Below are positions 37,637 to 47,910 of a stretch of DNA of 64,000 bases, in pieces. The stretch spans positions 2,666,001 through 2,730,000 of the forward strand of contig OZ243958.1 of assembly GCA_965214495.1 (NCBI GenBank), given 5' to 3'. This DNA comes from JANQOH01 sp965214495. GTDB lineage: Bacteria > Pseudomonadota > Alphaproteobacteria > UBA7887. The notes beneath the pieces were generated by a model, which saw nothing but the letters and a program-made list of their open reading frames with translations, made no database searches and was not told the origin of the DNA. Made by a program: the position numbers and the translations under genes. Each line of letters starts with the position of its first letter. Position 1 is the stretch's first letter.

Positions 37637-39886
37637 CCGCAACATCCTTACGGATGACGTGATCGAGCGCTCGAATTTAGCGGTCTGGTGATCGAGGGCC
37701 AACCGCAACGAGCGCATCCACATCCGCCCAAATCCAGGCAATTTAGCGGTCTGGTGATCGAGGGCCAACCGCAACCGCATCGCGCGCGACCAGACCACCA
37801 AGACGAATTTAGCGGTCTGGTGATCGAGGGCCAACCGCAACTGGCGCACCGCGAACCAGCGCTGGGAGGCGAATTTAGCGGTCTGGTGATCGAGGGCCAA
37901 CCGCAACCGCATCGCGCGCGACCAGACCACCAAGACGAATTTAGCGGTCTGGTGATCGAGGGCCAACCGCAACCATCTACGCCAGCTGGTAGGCGGCCCT
38001 GCGAATTTAGCGGTCTGGTGATCGAGGGCCAACCGCAACCCCTGAGCCATGATATCTTGCAGCTCTTCCAATTTAGCGGTCTGGTGATCGAGGGCCAACC
38101 GCAACCATCTACGCCAGCTGGTAGGCGGCCCTGCGAATTTAGCGGTCTGGTGATCGAGGGCCAACCGCAACGAACCTATAGATGTCCTCACGGAGCCGGC
38201 GAATTTAGCGGTCTGGTGATCGAGGGCCAACCGCAACCCCGTAGGCGGTGCGGGTGAAAAATGCCTCAAATTTAGCGGTCTGGTGATCGAGGGCCAACCG
38301 CAACCGATTGGGTCGAGTGGCAAGGCGAGGATTTAATTTAGCGGTCTGGTGATCGAGGGCCAACCGCAACAGCGTCACCGCCGTGGCGCCCGCGACGCTG
38401 AATTTAGCGGTCTGGTGATCGAGGGCCAACCGCAACCGAGGTCTCCAGCACCAGATCGGGGGTCGCAATTTAGCGGTCTGGTGATCGAGGGCCAACCGCA
38501 ACGACTCCGGGCTGTGGGGCAGCCTCGGCGGAAATTTAGCGGTCTGGTGATCGAGGGCCAACCGCAACTCCGACACGACGCACGCGACCTATCCGCTGAA
38601 TTTAGCGGTCTGGTGATCGAGGGCCAACCGCAACTCGCCGATCACCACCACGCCGCGATCGTCGAATTTAGCGGTCTGGTGATCGAGGGCCAACCGCAAC
38701 CATATCGTGATGCGGTCGAACACAGTCTGGAATTTAGCGGTCTGGTGATCGAGGGCCAACCGCAACAGCTGGGACCAGCGCCGCAGCTTTGGCCGGAATT
38801 TAGCGGTCTGGTGATCAAGGGCCAACCGCAACCCGCGACGGCGGCGGTCACGGCGCTCAACGAATTTAGCGGTCTGGTGATCGAGGGCCAACCGCAACGG
38901 GTCGAGCAGCGTGCGGACGCGCACGCCAATTTAGCGGTCTGGTGATCGAGGGCCAACCGCAACATGGTTGGCCTCGCCGGTCGCCAGCCGCGAAATTTAG
39001 CGGTCTGGTGATCGAGGGCCAACCGCAACGAAATTCCGTCGGGCGTTGCGACCGGGGCGAATTTAGCGGTCTGGTGATCGAGGGCCAACCGCAACCAACC
39101 GCTGCCGCCGTGCGGCACCCTCCGAAATTTAGCGGTCTGGTGATCGAGGGCCAACCGCAACTATAACCATCCTATCGCAGTCAGCAACCCAAATTTAGCG
39201 GTCTGGTGATCGAGGGCCAACCGCAACGCGCGGCTGCCGGCAGGCGCCAGGGTTGCCAATTTAGCGGTCTGGTGATCGAGGGCCAACCGCAACGAGCCGA
39301 CGCCGAGCCCGGCGCCGGCGGCAAATTTAGCGGTCTGGTGATCGAGGGCCAACCGCAACAATGCGGGGAGCAGCCCCGCCAACGCGAAAAATTTAGCGGT
39401 CTGGTGATCGAGGGCCAACCGCAACGCGCGGCTGCCGGCAGGCGCCAGGGTTGCCAATTTAGCGGTCTGGTGATCGAGGGCCAACCGCAACATTCAGGGA
39501 CGCGGCGATGCGGCCATAGGAAATTTAGCGGTCTGGTGATCGAGGGCCAACCGCAACTTTTTCAAGAGGACCAGAAGGTTGGCGTCGAATTTAGCGGTCT
39601 GGTGATCGAGGGCCAACCGCAACTAATTGACGATGCGGTGACGCCGGCGCGGGAATTTAGCGGTCTGGTGATCGAGGGCCAACCGCAACTGTTGGACCAA
39701 ACTGGTGCGATATGGATGAAATTTAGCGGTCTGGTGATCGAGGGCCAACCGCAACCGTGAGTTGGGCGGACAATCGATCACTGGTAATTTAGCGGTCTGG
39801 TGATCGAGGGCCAACCGCAACTATCATGGCGCGCCGTAGTTGGTCTTTGCAATTTAGCGGTCTGGTGATCGAGGGCCAACCGCAAC
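37608..39886 (-). CRISPR. Type II-C CRISPR array, 35 repeats and 34 spacers
   Basis: The 36-base repeat reads AATTTAGCGG...CCAACCGCAAC on the plus strand, that is GTTGCGGTTGG...CCGCTAAATT in crRNA direction. Most spacers are 30 bases (one 31, two 29), so the period is 66. All repeats are identical except repeat 19 (38797-38832), which has one G-to-A change. Spacers 3=5, 6=8 and 25=28 are duplicates, counted from the cas2 side. Strand is set by the anti-repeat of the tracrRNA and by the terminator. The array ends at 39886 directly against IS66 sequence, with no leader left. The 66-base period is a multiple of three, which creates long false reading frames with repeated peptides. Confidence 0.97.
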
Positions 39887-40420
39887 GGCCGGATCGAGAT
39901 CGCGTTGTCGAACGGCCGCCGGGTGAGCGCGGTCGGGTCGTTCGACGTGGACGCTCTGTGCCGGGTGGTTCGGGTACTGGGCGGAGGCGCCGCGTCGCGC
40001 TCCGCCGCGCCAGGGCCGCGCCGCACCTCGACGAGTTCGAACGCTGGTTGCAATCGCAGTTGCCCAGGCTCTCCGCCAAGACCCCGCTGGCGGCGGCGAT
40101 CCACCATGCCCTGACCCGGATGAAGCGTCTGCGGCCCTGTATCGAGCACGGCTTCCCGGAGATCGACAACAACCCGGCCGAACACGCAATGAGGCCGATC
40201 GCCCTGGGCAGGAAAACGATCTCTACATGGGCTCGGCCAGCGGCGGCAAGGCCGCCGCCATCGCCTGCACACCGATCGAGACCGCCAGGCTCAACGACGT
40301 CGATCCGCAAGCCTGGCTCGCCCAGCTCCTCGAACGCATCCCCGACTACAAGATCAACCGCATCGACGAACTGCTGCCGTGGAACACCGCGCCGGCAGAA
40401 GATCGACAAGCCGACGACCG
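39887..40420 (+). mobile_element. IS66-family remnant 1 (tnpA end fused to tnpC end)
   Basis: From the first base after the last repeat the sequence encodes a TnpA C-terminus (GRIEIALSNGRRVSAVGSFD), then jumps near 39990 into the C-terminal part of the IS66 transposase (AKTPLAAAIHHALTRMKRLR, FPEIDNNPAEHAMRPIALGR). A frameshift near 40215 separates the final piece (DPQAWLAQLLERIPDYKINR, DELLPWN). tnpB and most of tnpC are missing, so it is dead. Confidence 0.85.
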
Positions 40421-40503
40421 ATCACGCAAGGCCGGTCAGGCCGGACGCTTACAAACGATTGGCAAACTCCGGGAATCAAAACTCTGTCGGTGATTGACGG
40501 GGT

Positions 40504-41319
40504 GTGTGCGCCCTGGCATGGCATGCAATGCCCAATGCGCTGCCGGGACGGAACCTACACCGGGGCCCCGCGGCGATCGGGCACTCCGGCCCACTCGCAA
40601 ACTTCTCCGCTCCGACGCTCGTTCCCCCTGTCCGCCGAAGCCGGCGTCGGCGAATGGGTCGCCATCGCCTTCGCCCCCCACGGTATGCCTTCGGCGTTCC
40701 GGCCCATCGGCTCGGATCAGGTTGCCTCGCCGACGGTCACACGCTTTTCCAACTGGTGGAGGGTCTTGGGATCGTTCATATCGAGATACGCCATCAAGTC
40801 CGTTTCTCCGCGAGGCTCGTCGCGCTCCGCCTGCCGATGCTCACCGGCTGCCGGCGCAACGAGATTCCGACGCTGCGCTGGGCCGATGCGGACCTCGAGG
40901 CGGGCGAGATTCAACTTCGCGACGCGAAGACCGGAGCGCGTTCCGTCGCGCTCTCGCCATCGGCGAGAACCGTGCTTGCCGGAATACCGCGCCTGCCGGA
41001 CAATCCCTGGGTGATTGCCGGCGCCGGGCCGGGCGCGCGGCTCAGCAATCTCAACAACGCCTGGCTCGCGGTGCGGGCGCGTGCCGACCTGAAGGATGTG
41101 CGCATCCATGACCTCCGGCACAGCTTCGCTTCGCGCGCGCTGGCGCTCGGCGAGAGCCTGCCGATGATCGGCAAGATGCTCGGTCACCGGAAGGTGCAGA
41201 CGACGGCCCGCTACGTCCACTTGGCACGCGATTCGGTGAAGGCGTCGGCGGCGCGCATCGCCGAGAGCCTGCGGGAGGACCTGGCGGGCGAGACCGACCT
41301 TCCGTGCTTCGCGCCATGA
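40504..41319 (+). pseudogene. Tyrosine recombinase/integrase, catalytic half only
   Basis: From about 40800 the frame reads as the catalytic domain of a phage-type integrase: Arg in LPMLTGCRRNEIPTLRWADA, Lys in RDAKTGARSVAL, HxxR in RIHDLRHSFASRAL, His in MLGHRKVQTTARYVHL and the Tyr nucleophile in ARYVHL. Upstream the expected SAM-like DNA-binding domain is absent; the leading 100 residues are Pro/Arg-rich noise. All five catalytic residues remain, but without the N-terminal domain it is probably inactive. It marks a former integrative element. Confidence 0.75.
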
Positions 41320-41466
41320 CCGCCAACCGCGCGGCCGTGGCTTATCGACGGGATATCGGCATTTTGGACGACGGTCTGCGGAGCGGGTTCCATGCGAATT
41401 GGCGCCATGGGGCGTTCCGCCGCCGCCTCCCGCGAATAAAAAACCGGTCATTCCAAAACTTCCGCT

Positions 41467-44400
41467 GTGCTATGGGGTTGGACCGGAGGCGGGCCATATC
41501 GGCCGCCGGGCGGATTGACCGGGCAGGGGAGAACGGTTTCATGGGTCACGGGAACAGGCCGGCTGCGCCCGGCGCATCGCGTCCGCAAGATTTCACCCCC
41601 CCGCGCTGCCGGGCGTCCGGCGGTGCTGAGCGGAGGGCGCGCGCCCGATAGCGCATCCCGCGGCCGCGCCGCGACCGGTCTCTTCCGCCTCTTCGCGCTG
41701 GCGTCGTTGCTGTTCCTCATTGGCTCAGTCGGCGCACCAACGCAGGCCCTCGCCAACGACCCAGGGCACAATGTCTCCGTGGAGGCCGACAAAAGCGCCG
41801 ACGAGGGCGGCGTACTAATCTTCAAAATCATATTCGACACCTCACATATGGTAGGCAATGAATCGCGGTACCTGTGCGCCAATTGGGAGATTACCCACGG
41901 CACCACGGACAGCAGCGACTTCGCGCAGGGACAGGCGATGAGCGGACATGTCGTCGACAATGACGTCCGGAACTCGGATGCCACCGATCTGCCGCTGAAT
42001 GTCAGAATAAGAACCAACGACGACTCGGATTTCGAGCCGGACGAAACCTTCACCTTCACCGTCACCGGCGCCGGAGGCGCCACGTCCTCAACCGCTGGCT
42101 CATGCCCTACAGACGCCAACCACTTCACCATCACCACCGCCAGCCGCACCGGCACCATCCGCAACAACGACGGACAGGGGGACTTGACTCCGTCCTTCAG
42201 CGACACATCGGTCGATTACACTTGGACGGTGGGCACCGACATCGGCTCGGTGGTGTTGCCGGCGGCCACCGGCGGCGACGGGACGCTGAGCTACACCCTG
42301 ACTCCGGGGGCGAACATCCCCGCCGAGGTGAGCTTCGACGCCGCCACGCGCACGCTCTCCGGCACGCCGACGACGTCCGGGATACCCGGCGCCCTCACCC
42401 TGACCGCCACCGACAGCGACGCCTCCGACCCTGACAGCGCTACGCTTGCCGTCAATATCGGCATCGAGCCGGCCAAGCCGACGGGCTTCACGGCGGCGGC
42501 GGGCGACGCGCAGGTGACGCTGACCTGGGACAACCCCGGCGACACCGGCATCACCGGGTATCAGGTGGCGGGATGGACAGGGACGGAGCCCGACACACTC
42601 ACCTGGGCCGGCATCCCGGGCAGCGGCGCGACCACAGTGAGCTATACCGCCATCCAGCTGACCAACGACGCGGCGTACGGCTACCGCATCCGTGCGATGG
42701 CCGGTTCGGCATTCGTGGTCAGCGAGGCCTCGGACGCCGCCACCGCCACGCCGACGGCGGCCACGAGACCCAGCATTCCGACCATAGACAGCATTGTCGC
42801 GGGCGACGGGCAACTGACGGTGACCTGGTCGCCGCCGGACTCCGACGGCGGGGCGGATATCACGAGTTACACGGTCGTCGCGGACCCGGGTACGCCGGCG
42901 GACCCCAGCGACGACATTGCCTGCCCCGACACGCTGGACGGGGCGTCCCGTTCGTGCACCATCACCGGGTTGACCAACGGCACGACCTACACCGTCGGCG
43001 TGCGGGCAATGAACTCCGCGGGCATCGGGCAGACGGCGACAATGACCGCCACGCCGACGGCGGCGGTGGCGAACAACGCGCCGACCATCACGAGCGCGGC
43101 GGCTATCGACGTGGCGGAGAACGCCACGGCGGTGGTCACGGTGACCGCCACCGACCCGGACAGCGGCGATACGGTCACCTTCGCCAAGAACGGCGGCGCG
43201 GACGCATCGGCGTTCAGCCTCACCTCGGCGGGCGTGCTGACCTTCACGACCGCGCCCGACTACGAGAACCCGACGGATTCCGACACTAACAACACCTACA
43301 TCGTGGTGGTGCGGGCGACGGACAGCGGATCGCCGGCCCTGACCGCCGACCAGACCATCACCGTCACGGTGACCGACGTGAACGAACAGGCAACGGGCAC
43401 GGCGCCGGACTTCGGGTCGGAAGACGTGGACGATCAAACCTGGAGGGTGGGCGAAGCCATCACCGCGGTAACGCTGCCCACCGCCACCGGCGGCGAAGGC
43501 ACGCTCAGCTACACGCTGGAGCCGGACATCACCGCCTACGGGCTGACGCTGACCAATACCGCGTTAACCAGGGAGATCAGCGGCACGCCGACCAAGGTGC
43601 TGACCACGGCCACGGCGTTCACCTGGACCGCCACCGACGACGACAGCGACACGGACACCGTGACCTTCGACGTCACCATCGGCAAGGGCGAGCAGACGCT
43701 GATCGGCTTCGCCTACTCGCCGGACGCCATCGTCTTCAATGACAACCCACCCGCGGTGACCGCGCCCACGGGGAACCAGGGCGCGCTGAGCTATGCGAGC
43801 CGGACGGCCACCGTCTGCACGGTGGACAGCGCCAGCGGCGCGCTCACCATCCTGAGTTCCGGGGTGTGCACCGTGCGGGCCACCGCGGCGGCCACCGACG
43901 ACTATGACGAGGCCACTGTGGACGCCGGCGTCGACATCACGCCGGCCGTACCCGTCATCGGCGTCACGGCGGGGGACGGGTCCATCACCCTGACCTGGAG
44001 CGACCCCGGCGACACCGGCATCGACGCCTGGGACTGGCGGCGCTGCGAACCCGGGGGAGTCTCCTGCACCTCCTGGACCGCAGCCACCGCCGGCGAGATC
44101 GGCGCCCGGACCATCGTCATCGACGGGACCAACGGCACGGCCTACACTGCCAAGCTGCGCGCCAAAGCGGGCGGCTTCACCAGCGCGGTCGCCACCTCCG
44201 ACAGCATCACGCCCACGGCGGGGGCGAACAACGCGCCGACCGCGGTGGGGACGATTTCGGATATGACGCTGACGGTGGGCGGCTCCGCGTCGGATGTGGA
44301 CGTGGCGGCCAACTTTAGCGACGCCGACAACGACACGCTGACCTACACGGCGGAATCGGGCGACCCGTCGGTGGCCGCGGTGACGGTATCCGGCAGCATC

Positions 44401-46428
44401 GTGACGGTGACGCCGGTGGCGGCCGGCAACGCCCGCATCACGGTCACCGCGACCGATCCGGGCGGCCTCACCGCCACGCAGATGTTCACCGCCGCGGTCA
44501 ACCAGCCGGTGGACGACCTGATACCGTCCTTCTCCCCGGCCTCGGTCGCCTACGGCTGGACGGTCGGCGCGGACATCGGCCGGGCGCAGTTGCCGGCGGC
44601 CGCCGGCGGCGACGGCGCGCTGACCTACGAGCTTACGGACAAGGCGGACATCCCCGCCGGGGTGAGCTACGACGATGCGATGCGCACCTTCACCGGAACG
44701 CCGACGGCGGCGGGGACGGCCGCCCTGACCCTGACCGCGACGGACAGCGACGCGTCCGACCCGGACAGCGCCGAACTGACCGTCGCCATCACGGTCGCCA
44801 GGGGGATGCAGGACCTGAGCGGCTTCGCCTACAGCCCGGCCCGCGTCGCGGTGGACGACGAGGCGCCGGCGCTGACCTACGCCAGCACGACCCCCGGCGT
44901 CTGCACGGTCGAGGCGGACACGGGCGCGCTGACCCTGCTTGCCGCCGGCGCCTGCACGGTCGAGGCGACGGCGGCCGCCACCGACGGCTACGCAGCGGCC
45001 ACCGCGCGCTTCACCGTGGAGGTGACCGCCGCCGGGGCGGAGACGCGCGAGCGTCTGGCGGCGGTGAACGAGTCGGTTCTGCCGGAACTGGGGCGGGCGC
45101 TGGCGGCGGGCGCGGCGGAGGCGGTGACCGGGCGCCTCGACGCGGCGCTGTCGGGCGGCGCGCTGCCGGCGGCGACCGGGTTCGCGGACGCGCTCGCCTC
45201 GGTCGCCGGGGTTCTGAAGGCGAACGAGCGGGCGCTGGACGAGGGCGCGTTCTCCTGGCGGCAGGCCCTGTCGGGCAAGTCGTTCGCGCTGGGTCTGTCC
45301 GGGAGCGGTCCGGGCGTGGGCGATGTCGCGTTCTGGGGTTCGGGCGATTGGCGGAGCCTGTCGCTGGACGACGACGCAGCGATCGAGTGGGAGGGCGAGG
45401 CGTTCACCGCCGCGCTCGGCGTCGACGCCGATCTCGGCTCCGATGTCCGGGCCGGTGCGGCGCTGTCCCGGTCCGAGGGTTGGATAGACTATACCGACGG
45501 CAGCGGCGCGGCGGCGGTGGAGGGCACGCTGGAGAGCCGGATGACGAGCGTGCATCCCTATGCGGGCCTGTCGCTGGCGGACGGCGGACGGCTATGGGCG
45601 ACGGCCGGCTGGGGCCAGGGCGAGATCGAGATCGACGACGAGGGAGCGGCGCGCGGCCAGTCGAGCGACACGGCGCTGCTGACGGCGGCGGTGGGCGGCG
45701 TCGCCCGGCTTTCGTCCACGGATGCGACGGCGTTCGACCTCAAGGGCGAGGCGCAGACGGCGCGTTTGGAGATCGACGACAACGGCGATCTGATCGACGG
45801 CCTGACGGTGAACACCCGTCGGCTGCGTCTGGCGCTGGAGGGGTCGCGGGCGTTCGCGCTGTCATCGGGCGCGACGCTGACGCCGTCGCTGGAGGCCGGG
45901 TTGCGCTGGGACGGCGGCGATGGCGCGACCGGGACGGGTGTCGAGCTCGGCGCCGGCGTGGGCTGGGCGAACCGGGCATCGGGCCTGACGGCGGCGGTGT
46001 CGGGTCGGGCGCTGGCGGGGCATAGCGGGGGCCTGCGGGAATGGGGCGCGTCCGGCTTCCTGCGTCTGGCCCCGGACGTGGACGGGCGCGGCCTGTCGCT
46101 GAGCGTGTCGCCGTCGTGGGGCGAGACGGGGAGCAGGTTGTCGCAGTTGTGGGACGACGGCATGACCGCCCGCACCGCGGACGGGACGGCGCCGGTCGGG
46201 CGGATCGAGGCGGAGCTGGGCTACGGTCTGGCGGCGCTCGACGGGGTGGGCGTGGTCACGCCCTACAGCGGCGCGGCGCTGGCCGATGACGGCGTGCGGC
46301 GCTACCGCCTGGGCGGGCGCTTCGGCCTCGGCGCGGGGCTCGCCTTGAGCCTCGAGGCGAGCCGCCGCGAGAGCGGATCGGACATGGCCGACCACGGCAT
46401 CGGACTGCGCGGCGCGCTGCGTTGGTAA
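41467..46428 (+). CDS. Large type Va autotransporter with cadherin, FN3 and Ig-like passenger domains
   Basis: Up to 1653 residues. A signal peptide (LFRLFALASLLFLIGSVGAP, cleavage near residue 96) lies well inside the frame, so the true start is probably the GTG near 41620 and not 41467. The passenger has a Calx-beta-like domain (about 100-240), putative-Ig (He_PIG) units around 240-335, 645-745 and 1020-1115 (RTLSGTPTTSG motifs), FN3-like domains near 337-530 and 835-925, and a cadherin-like domain near 530-640 (DYENPTDSDTN, TVTVTDVNE). The last 330 residues are a beta-barrel ending GLRGALRW with a terminal aromatic residue, as outer-membrane barrels require. It is probably a surface adhesin; the ligand is unknown. 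Confidence 0.85.
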   Translation: MLWGWTGGGPYRPPGGLTGQGRTVSWVTGTGRLRPAHRVRKISPPRAAGRPAVLSGGRAPDSASRGRAATGLFRLFALASLLFLIGSVGAPTQALANDPGHNVSVEADKSADEGGVLIFKIIFDTSHMVGNESRYLCANWEITHGTTDSSDFAQGQAMSGHVVDNDVRNSDATDLPLNVRIRTNDDSDFEPDETFTFTVTGAGGATSSTAGSCPTDANHFTITTASRTGTIRNNDGQGDLTPSFSDTSVDYTWTVGTDIGSVVLPAATGGDGTLSYTLTPGANIPAEVSFDAATRTLSGTPTTSGIPGALTLTATDSDASDPDSATLAVNIGIEPAKPTGFTAAAGDAQVTLTWDNPGDTGITGYQVAGWTGTEPDTLTWAGIPGSGATTVSYTAIQLTNDAAYGYRIRAMAGSAFVVSEASDAATATPTAATRPSIPTIDSIVAGDGQLTVTWSPPDSDGGADITSYTVVADPGTPADPSDDIACPDTLDGASRSCTITGLTNGTTYTVGVRAMNSAGIGQTATMTATPTAAVANNAPTITSAAAIDVAENATAVVTVTATDPDSGDTVTFAKNGGADASAFSLTSAGVLTFTTAPDYENPTDSDTNNTYIVVVRATDSGSPALTADQTITVTVTDVNEQATGTAPDFGSEDVDDQTWRVGEAITAVTLPTATGGEGTLSYTLEPDITAYGLTLTNTALTREISGTPTKVLTTATAFTWTATDDDSDTDTVTFDVTIGKGEQTLIGFAYSPDAIVFNDNPPAVTAPTGNQGALSYASRTATVCTVDSASGALTILSSGVCTVRATAAATDDYDEATVDAGVDITPAVPVIGVTAGDGSITLTWSDPGDTGIDAWDWRRCEPGGVSCTSWTAATAGEIGARTIVIDGTNGTAYTAKLRAKAGGFTSAVATSDSITPTAGANNAPTAVGTISDMTLTVGGSASDVDVAANFSDADNDTLTYTAESGDPSVAAVTVSGSIVTVTPVAAGNARITVTATDPGGLTATQMFTAAVNQPVDDLIPSFSPASVAYGWTVGADIGRAQLPAAAGGDGALTYELTDKADIPAGVSYDDAMRTFTGTPTAAGTAALTLTATDSDASDPDSAELTVAITVARGMQDLSGFAYSPARVAVDDEAPALTYASTTPGVCTVEADTGALTLLAAGACTVEATAAATDGYAAATARFTVEVTAAGAETRERLAAVNESVLPELGRALAAGAAEAVTGRLDAALSGGALPAATGFADALASVAGVLKANERALDEGAFSWRQALSGKSFALGLSGSGPGVGDVAFWGSGDWRSLSLDDDAAIEWEGEAFTAALGVDADLGSDVRAGAALSRSEGWIDYTDGSGAAAVEGTLESRMTSVHPYAGLSLADGGRLWATAGWGQGEIEIDDEGAARGQSSDTALLTAAVGGVARLSSTDATAFDLKGEAQTARLEIDDNGDLIDGLTVNTRRLRLALEGSRAFALSSGATLTPSLEAGLRWDGGDGATGTGVELGAGVGWANRASGLTAAVSGRALAGHSGGLREWGASGFLRLAPDVDGRGLSLSVSPSWGETGSRLSQLWDDGMTARTADGTAPVGRIEAELGYGLAALDGVGVVTPYSGAALADDGVRRYRLGGRFGLGAGLALSLEASRRESGSDMADHGIGLRGALRW

Positions 46429-46450
46429 GCCGAGCGCGCGGTCGCTCGAA

Positions 46451-47910
46451 GGGCAACCACAAGGGTTGCCCCTACAGGAATTGTCGCGGTTCGTGTTGGC
46501 GATGACAGCGCGACGGCGGCACCTCCAGGCTGCCACGAAGGGGCGGGTCCGCCAGGCCACATCGACCCGCCTGCAGAGGCGCCCCTTGTGGGCGCCCGAA
46601 CCCCCGAACAGGCGCGGAATATGGGCGGGCAACCACAAGGGTTGCCCCTACAGGAATTGTCGCGGTTCGTGTTGGCGATGACAGCGGGGCGGCGGCCCCT
46701 CCAGGCTGCCACGAAGGGGCGGGTCCGCCAGGCCACATCGACCCGCCTGCAGAGGCGCCCCTTGTGGGCGCCCGAACCCCCGAACAGGCGCGGAATATGG
46801 GCGGGCAACCACAAGGGTTGCCCCTACAGGAATTGTCGCGGTTCGTGTTGGCGATGACAGCGGGGCGGCGGCCCCTCCAGGCTGCCACGAAGGGGCGGGT
46901 CCGCCAGGCCACATCGACCCGCCTGCAGAGGCGCCCCTTGTGGGCGCCCGAACCCCCGAACAGGCGCGGAATATGGGCGGGCAACCACAAGGGTTGCCCC
47001 TACAGGAATTATCGTGGTTCGTGTTGGCGATGACAGCGGGATGGCGGCCCCTCCCGGCCGCCGCGAAGGAGCGGGCGCGCCAGGCGACATCGACCCGCCT
47101 GTAGGGGCGCCCCTTGTGGGCGCCCGAACCCCCGAACAGGCGTGGAATACGGGCGGGCAACCACAAGGGTTGCCCCTACAGGAATTATGGCGGTTCGTGT
47201 TGGCGATGACAGCGCGACGGCGGCCCCTCCCGGCCGCCGCGAAGGAGCGGGTCCGCCAGGCCACATCCACCCGCCTGTAGGGGCGCCCCTTGTGGGCGCC
47301 CGAACCCCCGAACAGGCGCGGAATACGGGCGGGCAACCACAAGGGTTGCCCCTACAGGAATTATGGCGGTTCGTGTTGGCGATGACAGCGCGACGGCGGC
47401 CCCTCCAGGCTGCCACGAAGGGGCGGGGTCCGCCAGGCCACATCGACCCGCCTGCAGGGGCGCCCCTTGTGGGCGCCCGAACCCCCGAACAGGCGCGGAA
47501 TACGGGCGGGCAACCACAAGGGTTGCCCCTACAGGAATTGTCGCGGTTCGTGTTGGCGATGACAGCGCGACGGCGGCACCTCCAGGCCGCCGCGAAGGAG
47601 CGGGCGCGCCAGACGACATCGACCCGCCTGCAGGGGCGCCCCTTGTGGGCGCCCGAACCCCCGAACAGGCGCGGAATATGGGCGGGCAACCACAAGGGTT
47701 GCCCCTACAGGAATTGTCGCGGTTCGTGTTGGCGATGACAGCGGGATGGCGGCTCCTCCCGGCCGCCGCGAAGGAGCGGGCGCGCCAGGCGACATCGACC
47801 CGCCTGCAGGGGCGCCCCTTGTGGGCGCCCGAACCCCCGAACAGGCGCGGAATATGGGCGGGCAACCACAAGGGTTGCCCCTACAGGAATTGTCGCGGTT
47901 CGTGTTGGCG
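46451..47910 (+). repeat. Tandem array of palindromic double hairpins, period 176 bases
   Basis: Nine copies of hairpin A (stem GGGCAACC/GGTTGCCC here in the opposite orientation to block 1) begin at 46451, 46627, 46803, 46979, 47155, 47331, 47508, 47684 and 47860. That is a 176-base period, with one 177. Each unit also has hairpin B (GGGCGCC/GGCGCCC) and a GC-rich linker. The open frames here change frame every unit, so it is noncoding. It starts 23 bases after the autotransporter stop and ends abruptly at an IS66 fragment. Confidence 0.92.

Noticed and set aside
37523..39760. Long open frames on both strands with a peptide repeated every 22 residues
   Set aside because: They come from the CRISPR array, whose 66-base period is a multiple of three; the repeated peptide is just the translated repeat.
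39887..40495. A CRISPR leader to the right of the array
   Set aside because: The sequence there is IS66 coding DNA from the first base, with no AT-rich leader.
46451..47910. Idea that the 176-base array is a second CRISPR or a coding repeat
   Set aside because: Units are near-identical along their whole length with no variable spacers, and 176 is not a multiple of three, so neither fits.
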